Part shown: one piece after another, positions 44,654 through 53,490 of the stretch | Layout: each line of letters begins with the position of its first letter | Numbering within the stretch: the first letter of the stretch is position 1 | Origin: Lachnospiraceae bacterium | GTDB taxonomy: Bacteria; Bacillota; Clostridia; Lachnospirales; Lachnospiraceae | Assembly (NCBI GenBank): GCA_017439675.1 | Contig: JAFSIQ010000027.1 | Location: 1-53,635, forward strand | Direction of reading: 5' to 3' | Length of the DNA stretch: 53,635 bases | Program-made: the position numbers and the translations under genes | Notes under the pieces: model-generated | What the model was told of the DNA's origin: nothing | What the model saw: the letters and a program-made list of their open reading frames with translations, nothing else | Database searches by the model: none

Positions 44654-47575
44654 CTAATCTACGTTCTTCAGCCAGTTGTCGTAGCTTAGAATATCTTCAA
44701 ACTGTACTGCACTAATGCTCTTAGTAGATTCCGTCTCAATAGAGCCAGAATCATCATCCTTCTTGTAAATAGATTGATACTGCTGGAACAACTCACAAAC
44801 TGCAAAGTAATTTCTAGAGCCTGTCTGTACTTGTGATTCATCACACTCACGTAGAATTGTTTTAATAATCTCTGCGTTTGCCATGATATTCATGCTCTGC
44901 TCAACCTTAATCTTACTTCCTGATACAATTAATCCTTCGAAGGATTTCACATCTGTATCAAAGGTAACATCACCACGGCAAATTACCATACCCTTAACAT
45001 TGCCGTCTGCAAATCCATCTGCAGTAACGTGTACATCATCCTTACATACCCAAATCTTATAACCTGAGTTCAATACTGTTGTAACATCTGTCCATGCATC
45101 TCCAAGCTTATTAAAATAGAAGAAATAATTAATTGGAGTAATATCACTTTCCTGCATTGTATGCGCATCCTGAACTGCATTAGGATTACTACTTGTAGAA
45201 GAAAGTGTCCACTTAACCTCTTTGTACTGGGTCTGCAATCGGGATGTAACATTCTTTGAAAGAAGTTCTACATCTTGTTTGTCAGATGTGCTGATTGAAT
45301 CCGAACGTTTCTTATCATCATCTGCAATATACTTATTCTGCTCGACAATATTATTATTAATTGTGTATGCAGCTTCAAGCAATGGATTAATACTGCTACT
45401 CTTTGCTTTAATTGTAAAGCTAGTATCATTCTTCACCGAAATAGCAGAATTAGAAAAGATATTAGTATAATTTCCATTACTATCTACATCTGGAGCCTTT
45501 GTTGTCTCATCATAGGTTGTATTGATTTTCAACATCTCCACTTCGAAGTAATCATAATCTGTAATATTCGTCAAGCCGTAAGTCTCACCCTGTGAAACAG
45601 TCTCACCTTCCTGCAATGTAAACATCTCTGCATACGCTTCAATAAAACTGTTCATGACATCCTGACTCAAGCCAGCTTTCGTAGTAGCTTCTGTCGAAAA
45701 ATCAAAGAAGTAATATTCTTTACCTGATACCACAGTTTTAATAATAGGAATCTTAGATAAATCCTCCCAATTGTTCTTAAAAATATCAAGATTTCTAAGT
45801 TCAACTGGTAAAGACAAATACAAGCCCTTCTCTGTATCATTCACACGCCAATTTGGAATGTATGCCAACTGGTTACTCTTAATTGAAATCGCTTCACCAG
45901 TACGATAATCCTGAATTGTCGTATTCTTTGTCTTGTCTGTGGCATCCGCTGTGTTAGTGGTATAGTTATCAGCGTCCAAATCTGGATACTGATATGCTTT
46001 GTTCTCCACAGCTTCTAAAGCACCGGCTTTGTTCGTAACCTCATATGCCTGGCTCGTCTCCTTACCATCTGCATCAATCACCTTGTCACTGGTCTTTGTT
46101 ACCTTGGAGGTCTCAATATATGCCTGACCTGCAATATACATATTCTGAACACTTGATAAATCCAAAACGGAATCCTGTCCATTTACAATAATCGCACTAC
46201 TATTATAATGCGCCTGACCTTCTAAGGTAGCACCATCTGCAATTGTACTAGCTACAGCACTTACGAATGTTCTACCTCCATTTGCCTTAACACAGGCATC
46301 TGTATAGGTACGGTTATCCAAAGATGCATAATTGTATCCGTAATAATCACCAACCAATGCAAAGTCCGCTGCTTCTGCATTGATTTCTAAATCATCTGCA
46401 ATAAATGCATCCGCACGCATACGAACGATGGAACCCTTCACATCATCGGAGCCGGCTTTTTCCAATAAGGAATAACCACCCAAAACGATTCCATCAGCCC
46501 AAATCTCTGCCGAATTATACATACTATCATTGGAACCAAAAACTGTAAGCTCTGCACTGTTAAATGCTGCGATAGTACCCGGTACAATTACACGGTCTGC
46601 TGAGATAAACACCTCCGCACCATCAATATACAAACCGGAGTACATACTCTTCTCATTCTTACCATTGCAGCTTGCAGCTCTTGCTTCTGTATCTTTATAG
46701 CTACTAACGGCTGCATACTTCGCCGCAGTTCCATCCTTCTCACTCTTTGGAAGATAATTCGGATTATTAGAATCGGTAATATTATAATCCTTATTATAGA
46801 AGTCGGCCGCCGCATAAATACTACCAGTAATATTAACCTTCGTAGTTGCATTACCAATCTCAACACCCTTGTCTGCAACAAGCGCAAAATCATACAAATC
46901 ACTCAAATCAGAGTCAATTGTATTAAAGTTTACATCAAACTCAGGCTTTCCAATTACTAAATCTGTTGTAATCGTCTGCACAAAGGTTTCACCAGCAGGA
47001 ACTGCACCGTTCGCTGCTTTCTTTGTATTAATTGTGCTATACACAGCCTCACGCTTCAACACAAGACTTTGGATAGTCAAATCATCTGCTGTAGTTGCAA
47101 CATTGCCAACAGACAATTGGACACCCTCAGCATTACTTGTAGCATCATACAAGTTACTGATAAAGGTTTCCAAATGCGTCTGCACTGCAGTCGCATCCTT
47201 ATAATTCGGATCATCCTTCACAAGCTTGATATATGTATTTTTCAGAATGCGGTTTGCATCCTCATTCTTCATTGTAACATATGCTTGTGTTGTTACATCA
47301 AAATACACCAAAACCTCAATGGTATCATCGTACGCATCATTCAGATGAATCATCGCATCTGCACCAACGCCCGCATAGATTTCATCCATCGCCTGTTCTA
47401 GATAATAAAAATTATCCCTAGCGTTAATGTCATACGCCTTCATCTTGTAAATTACTGCAACAGCAACTAACATTGCTGTTACCAAGACAGAGAGGAATGC
47501 TAATGTGGCAACAACCATAATAAAACTGTTACCTTGATTCTGCATTTTGCGTTTACGTCTATGCTTTTTTATCAA
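44654..47575 (-). CDS. PilX-like large minor pilus protein with beta-helix-like region
   Basis: A 973-aa protein starting with a basic stretch (KKHRRKRK) and the PilX/GspK-like N-terminal helix GNSFIMVVATLAFLSVLVTA, then YYLEQAMDEIYAG, the usual 'AAE' area of PilX. The middle (about 230-510) and the end (about 880-925) have regular short beta strands such as VNITGSIYAAADF, VFISADRVIVPGTIAAF and KGMVICRGDVTFDTDV, which look like a beta-helix or bactofilin-like fold. The start is a TTG at 47575 overlapping the upstream stop (TTGA), with GGAGG nine bases before it. It is much larger than ordinary PilX. Confidence 0.75.
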   Translation of the reverse strand: MIKKHRRKRKMQNQGNSFIMVVATLAFLSVLVTAMLVAVAVIYKMKAYDINARDNFYYLEQAMDEIYAGVGADAMIHLNDAYDDTIEVLVYFDVTTQAYVTMKNEDANRILKNTYIKLVKDDPNYKDATAVQTHLETFISNLYDATSNAEGVQLSVGNVATTADDLTIQSLVLKREAVYSTINTKKAANGAVPAGETFVQTITTDLVIGKPEFDVNFNTIDSDLSDLYDFALVADKGVEIGNATTKVNITGSIYAAADFYNKDYNITDSNNPNYLPKSEKDGTAAKYAAVSSYKDTEARAASCNGKNEKSMYSGLYIDGAEVFISADRVIVPGTIAAFNSAELTVFGSNDSMYNSAEIWADGIVLGGYSLLEKAGSDDVKGSIVRMRADAFIADDLEINAEAADFALVGDYYGYNYASLDNRTYTDACVKANGGRTFVSAVASTIADGATLEGQAHYNSSAIIVNGQDSVLDLSSVQNMYIAGQAYIETSKVTKTSDKVIDADGKETSQAYEVTNKAGALEAVENKAYQYPDLDADNYTTNTADATDKTKNTTIQDYRTGEAISIKSNQLAYIPNWRVNDTEKGLYLSLPVELRNLDIFKNNWEDLSKIPIIKTVVSGKEYYFFDFSTEATTKAGLSQDVMNSFIEAYAEMFTLQEGETVSQGETYGLTNITDYDYFEVEMLKINTTYDETTKAPDVDSNGNYTNIFSNSAISVKNDTSFTIKAKSSSINPLLEAAYTINNNIVEQNKYIADDDKKRSDSISTSDKQDVELLSKNVTSRLQTQYKEVKWTLSSTSSNPNAVQDAHTMQESDITPINYFFYFNKLGDAWTDVTTVLNSGYKIWVCKDDVHVTADGFADGNVKGMVICRGDVTFDTDVKSFEGLIVSGSKIKVEQSMNIMANAEIIKTILRECDESQVQTGSRNYFAVCELFQQYQSIYKKDDDSGSIETESTKSISAVQFEDILSYDNWLKNVD

Positions 47576-49176
47576 GATTCATCTCCTCCCTTCGTCGCAG
47601 TCATAATAGGGTCTGCTGTCATATCTACAGCATCTAAATCGTCCCCTTCTACCATCCATACTTTAATCTCATACAAGCCACGACTCTCTTCTTCTGCTCC
47701 ATCCAGGGATGTAAAGTCTGCTACACTGTTAGCAGCATCAACATTATGACCAGAAGAATAAGTAACTAACGGTACATAGTCCACAGCCGAGAACGCTGAA
47801 TTAAATAAGCCTCCTGCTTTTGCATGATAACTGTGGAAGAAAACTTGATGACTCTTCTTATTGGAACCAGTATTTAAAATAGTACTTCCAACATCATCAA
47901 TGTCAAAATTATGATAAACATGCACATTTTTAAGCTTAGAACCCTTCTTCGCAGCTAAATGTATTCTAACCTGCGAACGCGTACTACTTGTTTGTGTATT
48001 GTCATTATAGAGCGTAGGTGTGACAATATTGCCACTACCATCAACAGTACCTAAATCATTATTCGCACTGACAATATCATCCGAATAGGTTGACGCTGTT
48101 TCAACAATGAAACACTTAACCGTAGTCTTATCATCTAGCTCTGTTGTATCCATAACAATATAATCGTCCGCCGAAAACATTCCGTTATACAGACACACAT
48201 TATACATCAAATAAATATTTGGTAATGTGGCAACACCCGTTGTAGTATCAACTGGGTAAGTATACTCAAATGGAACATATTCAATATAGTAATCTCGTAA
48301 TGCACTCGCCACCGTTGAATTTGTTTCACAATTATCATGATATCGAAGAATACAACGCACTGTATAGCCGGTATCCGGTGCACCTGACACCTTAACTGTG
48401 ATTGTTCTCGTCGCCGTATCATAAGGAAACAGCTCTACAGAACCTTGCTGCTGAGTATACTGCTCGTATACATCAGGAAGCTTTTCCTTTAACACCTCAA
48501 CCTTCTTTGTTAAGAATGCATTTGACACAGACGCATCATAATTGGCAATGGTACCATTAATCAATGCAACCTTTGTGTGGTCAATGTCTTCTACAACACC
48601 CAATGCAAGATTGTTCGGATTAATATACACGTCACCATTGTCCATCGCAACCTGTTCTTTCTGTGCATAATATTTGTTACTAATCTGCACCTTATAAGAA
48701 TAGGTTTCATGCTCCGTTCCAAGCTTCACCTTTCCACCAAGAGTATATACCTCGTATGGAAAATACTTGGTCTCCAACGTATTCATGTCTATACTTGATA
48801 CATCAGTATTACCTGTTGAAAAACTCCAACCCATATCATCGGCGATTTTCTTCATATTCTCCAGTGATGCATCATAAGATGCATCACCTGGATCCTTATA
48901 AAATTCAACTGAGCCGATTACCGGTGTAGATGACCCTGTATAGGAACCTATGCTAGAAAAGTAATCTCCCGAAACAATATTCTCAATGGAATCCTGCTTC
49001 ACATACTCAACAACATTCTCAACATATTCATTACGGTATTGAAGTGTTTTTGCATCTGTAGTCTTCCGCATTGACGTAATAATACCAGACACAATAGGCA
49101 TCATTAATACAGTAAAAATCGCAAGTGCAATCAAGATCTCAACCATACTAACACCTTTGTTATTCATTTTTCGCAT
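47572..49176 (-). CDS. PilV-like large minor prepilin
   Basis: A 534-aa prepilin. The leader RKMNNKG is followed by the cleavage site G/VSMVEILIALAIFTVLM with glutamate at +5 and the helix continuing to about residue 34. The globular remainder is long and beta-rich, with CILRYHDNCETN and SQVRIHLAAKKGSKLKNV. PilV/GspI pseudopilins are usually far shorter, so the extra 350 residues may be a binding domain. The gene is between the PilO-like and PilX-like genes and overlaps the latter. Confidence 0.85.
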   Translation of the reverse strand: MRKMNNKGVSMVEILIALAIFTVLMMPIVSGIITSMRKTTDAKTLQYRNEYVENVVEYVKQDSIENIVSGDYFSSIGSYTGSSTPVIGSVEFYKDPGDASYDASLENMKKIADDMGWSFSTGNTDVSSIDMNTLETKYFPYEVYTLGGKVKLGTEHETYSYKVQISNKYYAQKEQVAMDNGDVYINPNNLALGVVEDIDHTKVALINGTIANYDASVSNAFLTKKVEVLKEKLPDVYEQYTQQQGSVELFPYDTATRTITVKVSGAPDTGYTVRCILRYHDNCETNSTVASALRDYYIEYVPFEYTYPVDTTTGVATLPNIYLMYNVCLYNGMFSADDYIVMDTTELDDKTTVKCFIVETASTYSDDIVSANNDLGTVDGSGNIVTPTLYNDNTQTSSTRSQVRIHLAAKKGSKLKNVHVYHNFDIDDVGSTILNTGSNKKSHQVFFHSYHAKAGGLFNSAFSAVDYVPLVTYSSGHNVDAANSVADFTSLDGAEEESRGLYEIKVWMVEGDDLDAVDMTADPIMTATKGGDES

Positions 49177-49197
49177 GGTTCAATCACTCCATTCTTC

Positions 49198-50409
49198 TTA
49201 ATAAACCTTTACAGAACCCGACTTGCTAACAATATCTACTCTTGGAGATACACTGTCATCTCCGCTCACCTTTACATACACTGGCAATGATGTTGTGTTG
49301 CGAATTGTAATCTTAAGACCAACCTTATCATCATCATTCTTTCTTGCAGAAGACTGAATTAACAGCTTAACATCCTCCGCAGATGTTACCTCTGCCTCAT
49401 AAGAAACAGAATCGCCTAATGTATACTTACAATAATTCTTTCCATCCTTCTCATAGAAATCGAAAGTCAAAGTTGTAACATCATTGTCACTGTTAGAAAT
49501 AACACTTGCTTCCTTACCAGAACCATTCTGTCCAACAACTTTAGCAGAAACATCACTTGTTGCTGCATTCAACATTGCATAGAAATCATAGCTTGATTCA
49601 ATTGCAGCACCATCATTCTCATCATACTTAGTCATAGAAGACTCTGCCTTAGAAGAACCAGAACCAACTGCACCCTGGAAAATGTTGTCAGAGCCAATCT
49701 CAACCTCATTCATCTCCATAGAAGTCTCAGGTCTATCATTTCCCATGATTGCATAAAGCTTTAAGTTAAGTTCACCAGCATAGATATCCTCATCTGCCTC
49801 ATATACAATGTTAATAGCGTCAATTGTCATTCTGTCTTCGTATTCATTTACATAACGGATAACATCCTTCAAAGACTCATACGAACCATAGTATGAAAGA
49901 GGGAAGTCTGCACGGTAACATGTATAACCCTCCTCATCAACAACTGATTCTTCTGTTAACGCTGCATCTGTTGTTGCAGCTGCTGTTGTTGCCTCCGTTG
50001 TTGCGGTAGTTCCAGCAGTAGATGCATCTAAAGTTGTATCTCCACCGCCAATACCTAATGTATAGAACTGCTCTGGCTCACCCAAGGTTAAGGACTCAAT
50101 ATTAAACTCATTGCTATCCTTAATACCTTCCAAGAACATAATTGTAACTTCCTGGTTCAAGTCTGGAGCAAAATATTCCATTCTTTCCTGAAACTTCTCT
50201 TCAAACTCAACAATACCAGCTTCATACTCTGCTCTCTTAGCTTCCTTCTGCTGTAATTCCGTCAATCGAGCCTGTAACTGGATACATTCCTGTTCAATCT
50301 GCCCTTTTGCTTCCCAATTAGGCTTCATAACATACATAAAACATAATACTGCAACTGCAACACCAAATACGATAATGAGTGCGCTCTTTTCTGCGTCCTT
50401 TAACTTCAT
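49198..50409 (-). CDS. PilO-like inner-membrane pilus assembly protein
   Basis: A 403-aa protein with a single N-terminal membrane helix (about residues 9-28) and a coiled coil (about 35-80, QECIQLQARLTELQQKEAKR). The PilO-like ferredoxin fold (about 85-230, with YRADFPLSYYGSYESLKDVIRY) is interrupted by an Ala/Thr-rich linker near 120-155. An additional C-terminal domain of about 165 residues has a Ser/Gly-rich lead-in and beta strands (TTLTFDFYEKDGKNYCKYTLG; VGLKITIRNTTSLPVYV). PilO pairs with PilN in the inner-membrane alignment complex; the extra domain may take over the role of PilP, which is not encoded here (inference). Confidence 0.82.
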   Translation of the reverse strand: MKLKDAEKSALIIVFGVAVAVLCFMYVMKPNWEAKGQIEQECIQLQARLTELQQKEAKRAEYEAGIVEFEEKFQERMEYFAPDLNQEVTIMFLEGIKDSNEFNIESLTLGEPEQFYTLGIGGGDTTLDASTAGTTATTEATTAAATTDAALTEESVVDEEGYTCYRADFPLSYYGSYESLKDVIRYVNEYEDRMTIDAINIVYEADEDIYAGELNLKLYAIMGNDRPETSMEMNEVEIGSDNIFQGAVGSGSSKAESSMTKYDENDGAAIESSYDFYAMLNAATSDVSAKVVGQNGSGKEASVISNSDNDVTTLTFDFYEKDGKNYCKYTLGDSVSYEAEVTSAEDVKLLIQSSARKNDDDKVGLKITIRNTTSLPVYVKVSGDDSVSPRVDIVSKSGSVKVY

Positions 50410-50426
50410 ATGTCTTCCCCTCCTTA

Positions 50427-52052
50427 CTATTCTACAGTCAAGCCACCAGATGTCGCTTCTTCTTCAACACCGATTTGCTCTTCTTCCACCATAGATACAA
50501 ACTGACATGTCAAATTGAATTCATGAATTTCCTCGCCTGTCTCATCGTCAATTGATGTCTCAACGTCAGTAACAAATGCGTCTGAAATACACTCAATTTT
50601 CTTCAACTCGATAATGAATTTTGCAATCGCATCATAGTTTGCTGCAGTTGCAAGGATTTTCACATCACTGTCACTAGAAGCATACTCTTGTACAGCCACA
50701 TCTTTAGGGATGCAATCTTCCATAGCTTCAATAAACATAATAACATTCTCATTCAACGTACGAGTATTATCATACATAACCATAATATCATCATACTTAG
50801 CTTTTGCAGCGTCATACTGTGTGATAATCTGGTCAATATCCTGAATCTTAGCAATCTCTGCATTCAGATTATCTCTCTTCTTCTCCTGTGTATCCTTAAG
50901 ATACCAAGTCAAAGCACTTCCTGCAACAGCAACCACAACCAATACACCTGCAAATGCTGCACAGTACTTAAAGTAATTAGTATCACCTACACTCTTACTC
51001 TTAACTTCAACTGGTAAGAAGCCCATCGGAGCAAATGATGCACCAATTGCTGTCACCAAATATACCGGGCTAAAAATCTTCTGGTCAATCTTCGAATCAA
51101 AGTTGACATTGTACAAGCTATCCATAACCTTAGTCTGGATATTCAACTGAATCTTGAACAAACCGTCAACACCACGAATCAAAGCACCATCACCAACTAA
51201 ATACACATCATCAATTGGTTTATCTGGATTCTTTGCCACGTAGTAGTCAATCACACGACCAATGTTATTTACAAGGTAACGGAACGCACCTGTAATTGCA
51301 TTGTCATCGAAATCAACTGTAATCAATCTTTCATTCTGAAGAAGTGTCATTGCTGTTGTAGCATCAACACCCTTTTCATCCATAACCTCTGTTACTACAG
51401 CATTTGTTCCATAAGGTACTGTTCTCTGTAATAATAAAGTGTCACCCTTTACAATATTCAAAATAGTAGCCTCGCTACCTAACTGGATAACCATTGTTGT
51501 TGAGTTCGCACTTGTCTGCGTCTTAATCAACTGCAACATTGCATTACCAACATAATCAATTGACTGTACTGTCAATCCCAACATGCTACCGAGTTCGTAA
51601 TAACTCTTTACCATCGCCGTTGGTGCAGCTACAACCATAAGCTTTAACTGCTTTGTCTTGTCTTCGCCAACAACATGCTCCAATATAGAGTGAGAAACTA
51701 CATAATCCTCTATATTAACTGGGAAATACTCAGATGCATTTGCACTGACAATTCCCTTCACTTTATTCTCTTTTACTTCCGGAATTAATACTTCACGATT
51801 TACCACCTTGGTAGATGTAAGAATGAAAATTGCATTCTTATTCGTAATTCCGTTCATCTCCAACTGTTCTCTGATTGCACTTGCAATCTTTTCTGAATCC
51901 TTGATGTTACCATCCTCATAAGAATCTTCAGGTGTCTCAAAAATCAGTGCATTATGCACCTGTGTTCCCTTCTTCACTGAAGGAGTAACTTCAACAATTG
52001 TAATACTTTCATTTGTTATGTCTATCGTTAAGACTTTATTACTTTTCGCCAT
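50427..52052 (-). CDS. pilM: PilM-PilN fusion protein
   Basis: A 541-aa protein joining two usually separate pilus assembly components. Residues about 5-340 are PilM, an actin-like (FtsA-fold) ATPase: VLTIDITNESITIVEV, EYFPVNIEDYV and DDVYLVGDGALIRGV. A PilN-like part follows. GFLPVEVKSK at about 344-353 corresponds to the conserved INLLP segment with which PilN contacts PilM. A membrane helix (about 363-386), a coiled coil (about 388-430) and a PilN ferredoxin-like domain complete it. The ATG at 52052 is chosen, because GGGAGG lies eight bases upstream; the ATG two codons earlier is only two bases from it. It forms the cytoplasm-to-membrane platform with the PilO-like protein. Confidence 0.87.
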   Translation of the reverse strand: MAKSNKVLTIDITNESITIVEVTPSVKKGTQVHNALIFETPEDSYEDGNIKDSEKIASAIREQLEMNGITNKNAIFILTSTKVVNREVLIPEVKENKVKGIVSANASEYFPVNIEDYVVSHSILEHVVGEDKTKQLKLMVVAAPTAMVKSYYELGSMLGLTVQSIDYVGNAMLQLIKTQTSANSTTMVIQLGSEATILNIVKGDTLLLQRTVPYGTNAVVTEVMDEKGVDATTAMTLLQNERLITVDFDDNAITGAFRYLVNNIGRVIDYYVAKNPDKPIDDVYLVGDGALIRGVDGLFKIQLNIQTKVMDSLYNVNFDSKIDQKIFSPVYLVTAIGASFAPMGFLPVEVKSKSVGDTNYFKYCAAFAGVLVVVAVAGSALTWYLKDTQEKKRDNLNAEIAKIQDIDQIITQYDAAKAKYDDIMVMYDNTRTLNENVIMFIEAMEDCIPKDVAVQEYASSDSDVKILATAANYDAIAKFIIELKKIECISDAFVTDVETSIDDETGEEIHEFNLTCQFVSMVEEEQIGVEEEATSGGLTVE

Positions 52053-52085
52053 CTCCATAGCCTCCCTTGCTAATCAGAAGTTTTT

Positions 52086-52916
52086 TTAATAGGGCATTAC
52101 ACCCAGCATGTTCAGATACCAGCTTATCAGCTGTTCACCGCATATCATTGTAAAATAAACGCCCAAGGATAAATACGGGCCGAGAGCAAGTCTTGCACCG
52201 CTCCCCTTAATCTTCATTCGAATCAGATGAATCACTGACCCTGAGATGCATCCAATTCCCAACGCTAAAAAATTAAGTTTCCAGCCTAAAAGTAAGCCAG
52301 TTGCTGCCATTAGTTTGATGTCACCGTCCCCTACCACTGAAGTCAACTCACCTTCCTCATCACTGTACTTTGACGCAAGAAGCCTTGTGCCGACTTTATC
52401 TATCAGTAATAAAAAACCGCTGACTGCAATAAGACCAATTACATATTCAAACCAATTAGAAAAATCTGCAAATAATTGAATCAGTCCACATATTACTATT
52501 ACCAACGTATATTCCAATGGAATATATTCCGTATTCCAATCAACCACGCCAAGTGCAAGCAGCATAGCACTTGAAATACCAAAACAAATACTAGACAAAT
52601 TAATCCCTTTTGACCAGAAAAGAATTAACGCTAGTATCATGCTTACCACGAAATAAATTATGTATTGTTTCTTGTAATCGCCAACCGCCCACTTGCAGTA
52701 ACCTCTGACCTTTCGATTGGAAAGTAGCATGAATTCATCCACCCAATTGTTCTTTCCCACCAAAAAAGGGCTTTGCGCGAAGCATGTATTCTTCCTCTCG
52801 CACCGTTCGCATTCACTTCCATCCTCAATCGCCTGAACAAAAGAAGCTAGTGGAATCGAGAGCATTCCAAATGCAGTTGCTACTATCATAATCACAATCA
52901 CAAAAAACCCATTCAT
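52086..52916 (-). CDS. pilD: Prepilin peptidase (A24 family)
   Basis: A 276-aa polytopic aspartic peptidase that removes prepilin leaders. The two catalytic aspartates are visible: one in GVVDWNTEYIPLEYT and one in the family motif VVGDGDIKLMAATG. Seven to eight hydrophobic segments are present. The first cytoplasmic loop (about 33-80) has CERCERKNTC and GYCKW but not the usual pair of widely spaced CxxC motifs, so this domain is divergent. It follows the pilin gene, with a hairpin in the 59-base gap. Confidence 0.9.
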   Translation of the reverse strand: MNGFFVIVIMIVATAFGMLSIPLASFVQAIEDGSECERCERKNTCFAQSPFLVGKNNWVDEFMLLSNRKVRGYCKWAVGDYKKQYIIYFVVSMILALILFWSKGINLSSICFGISSAMLLALGVVDWNTEYIPLEYTLVIVICGLIQLFADFSNWFEYVIGLIAVSGFLLLIDKVGTRLLASKYSDEEGELTSVVGDGDIKLMAATGLLLGWKLNFLALGIGCISGSVIHLIRMKIKGSGARLALGPYLSLGVYFTMICGEQLISWYLNMLGVMPY

Positions 52917-52931
52917 TTCTCTTCACCACAA

Positions 52932-52961
52932 TTAGTACACCCCCGATTGGGGATGTACTAA
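52932..52961 (-). terminator. Hairpin between pilin and peptidase genes
   Basis: A strong stem (TTAGTACATCCCC with GGGGGTGTACTAA, 13 bp with one G-T pair) and a four-base loop, followed by TTGTGG without a T-run. It lies right after the pilin stop. It could reduce read-through or protect the pilin mRNA end, giving more pilin than downstream products. Confidence 0.6.
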
Positions 52962-52975
52962 TCAACAATCAAATA

Positions 52976-53431
52976 TTACTCTACCAAATTAGCACCAACA
53001 GTAGGATATACCATGGTATTCGGATTAACTGAATCCAAGTATACCTCAATCTCGTTGTTAACTGGATCCATAACAACCCAGAACTGCTGATTCAAAGCAT
53101 TTCCCTGGAAATCCTTTCTTGCCTTACCAGCAACGTTAGCCGCAGCACCCATAGTTGCATCCAATTCATCCTGCATATCCTGTCCCTGTGCGCTAACAAA
53201 GCTTGCGTAATCAGCACCAGTAGTAGCAACAGCAGCATCATAAGCTTTCTCGTTAGATAAAGCAGTCTGGATAGATGTTGCAATTGTCTGTCCAGTCTGG
53301 ATATCTGTTGAGATTCTAGACTTGTTGATGTACTTGATAAGTGCTGGAGCTAATGCACCTGCTAAAATAGCCATAATCGCAATAACGATAATGAGCTCGA
53401 CCAATGAGAAACCTTTGTTTGTCTTTTTCAT
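52976..53431 (-). CDS. pilA: Type IV major pilin
   Basis: A 151-aa prepilin: a short basic leader (KKTNKG), cleavage before FSLVELIIVIAIMAILAGAL with glutamate at +5, and a long hydrophobic N-terminal helix that extends into YINKSRISTD. A small globular domain follows, with conserved aromatic strands (NQQFWVVMDPVNNEIEVYL). Its size, its position at the head of the assembly genes and its strong AGGAG site (seven bases upstream) fit the major subunit. There are no cysteines, so no disulfide loop as in many Gram-negative pilins. Confidence 0.9.
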   Translation of the reverse strand: MKKTNKGFSLVELIIVIAIMAILAGALAPALIKYINKSRISTDIQTGQTIATSIQTALSNEKAYDAAVATTGADYASFVSAQGQDMQDELDATMGAAANVAGKARKDFQGNALNQQFWVVMDPVNNEIEVYLDSVNPNTMVYPTVGANLVE

Positions 53432-53460
53432 AATATCTCTCCTTTTCTTATAAAAAAATT

Positions 53461-53489
53461 TTTATTAAAACTGTCATGGTCACGACAGT
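53461..53489 (-). terminator. Terminator between the upstream gene and the pilin gene
   Basis: ACTGTC (53489-53484) pairs with GACAGT (53475-53470), extended by a G-T pair, and is followed on the minus strand by TTTTAATAAA. It begins one base after the stop codon of the frame at 53491-53635, and so would end that transcript just before the pilin gene. Confidence 0.55.
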
Positions 53490-53490
53490 A

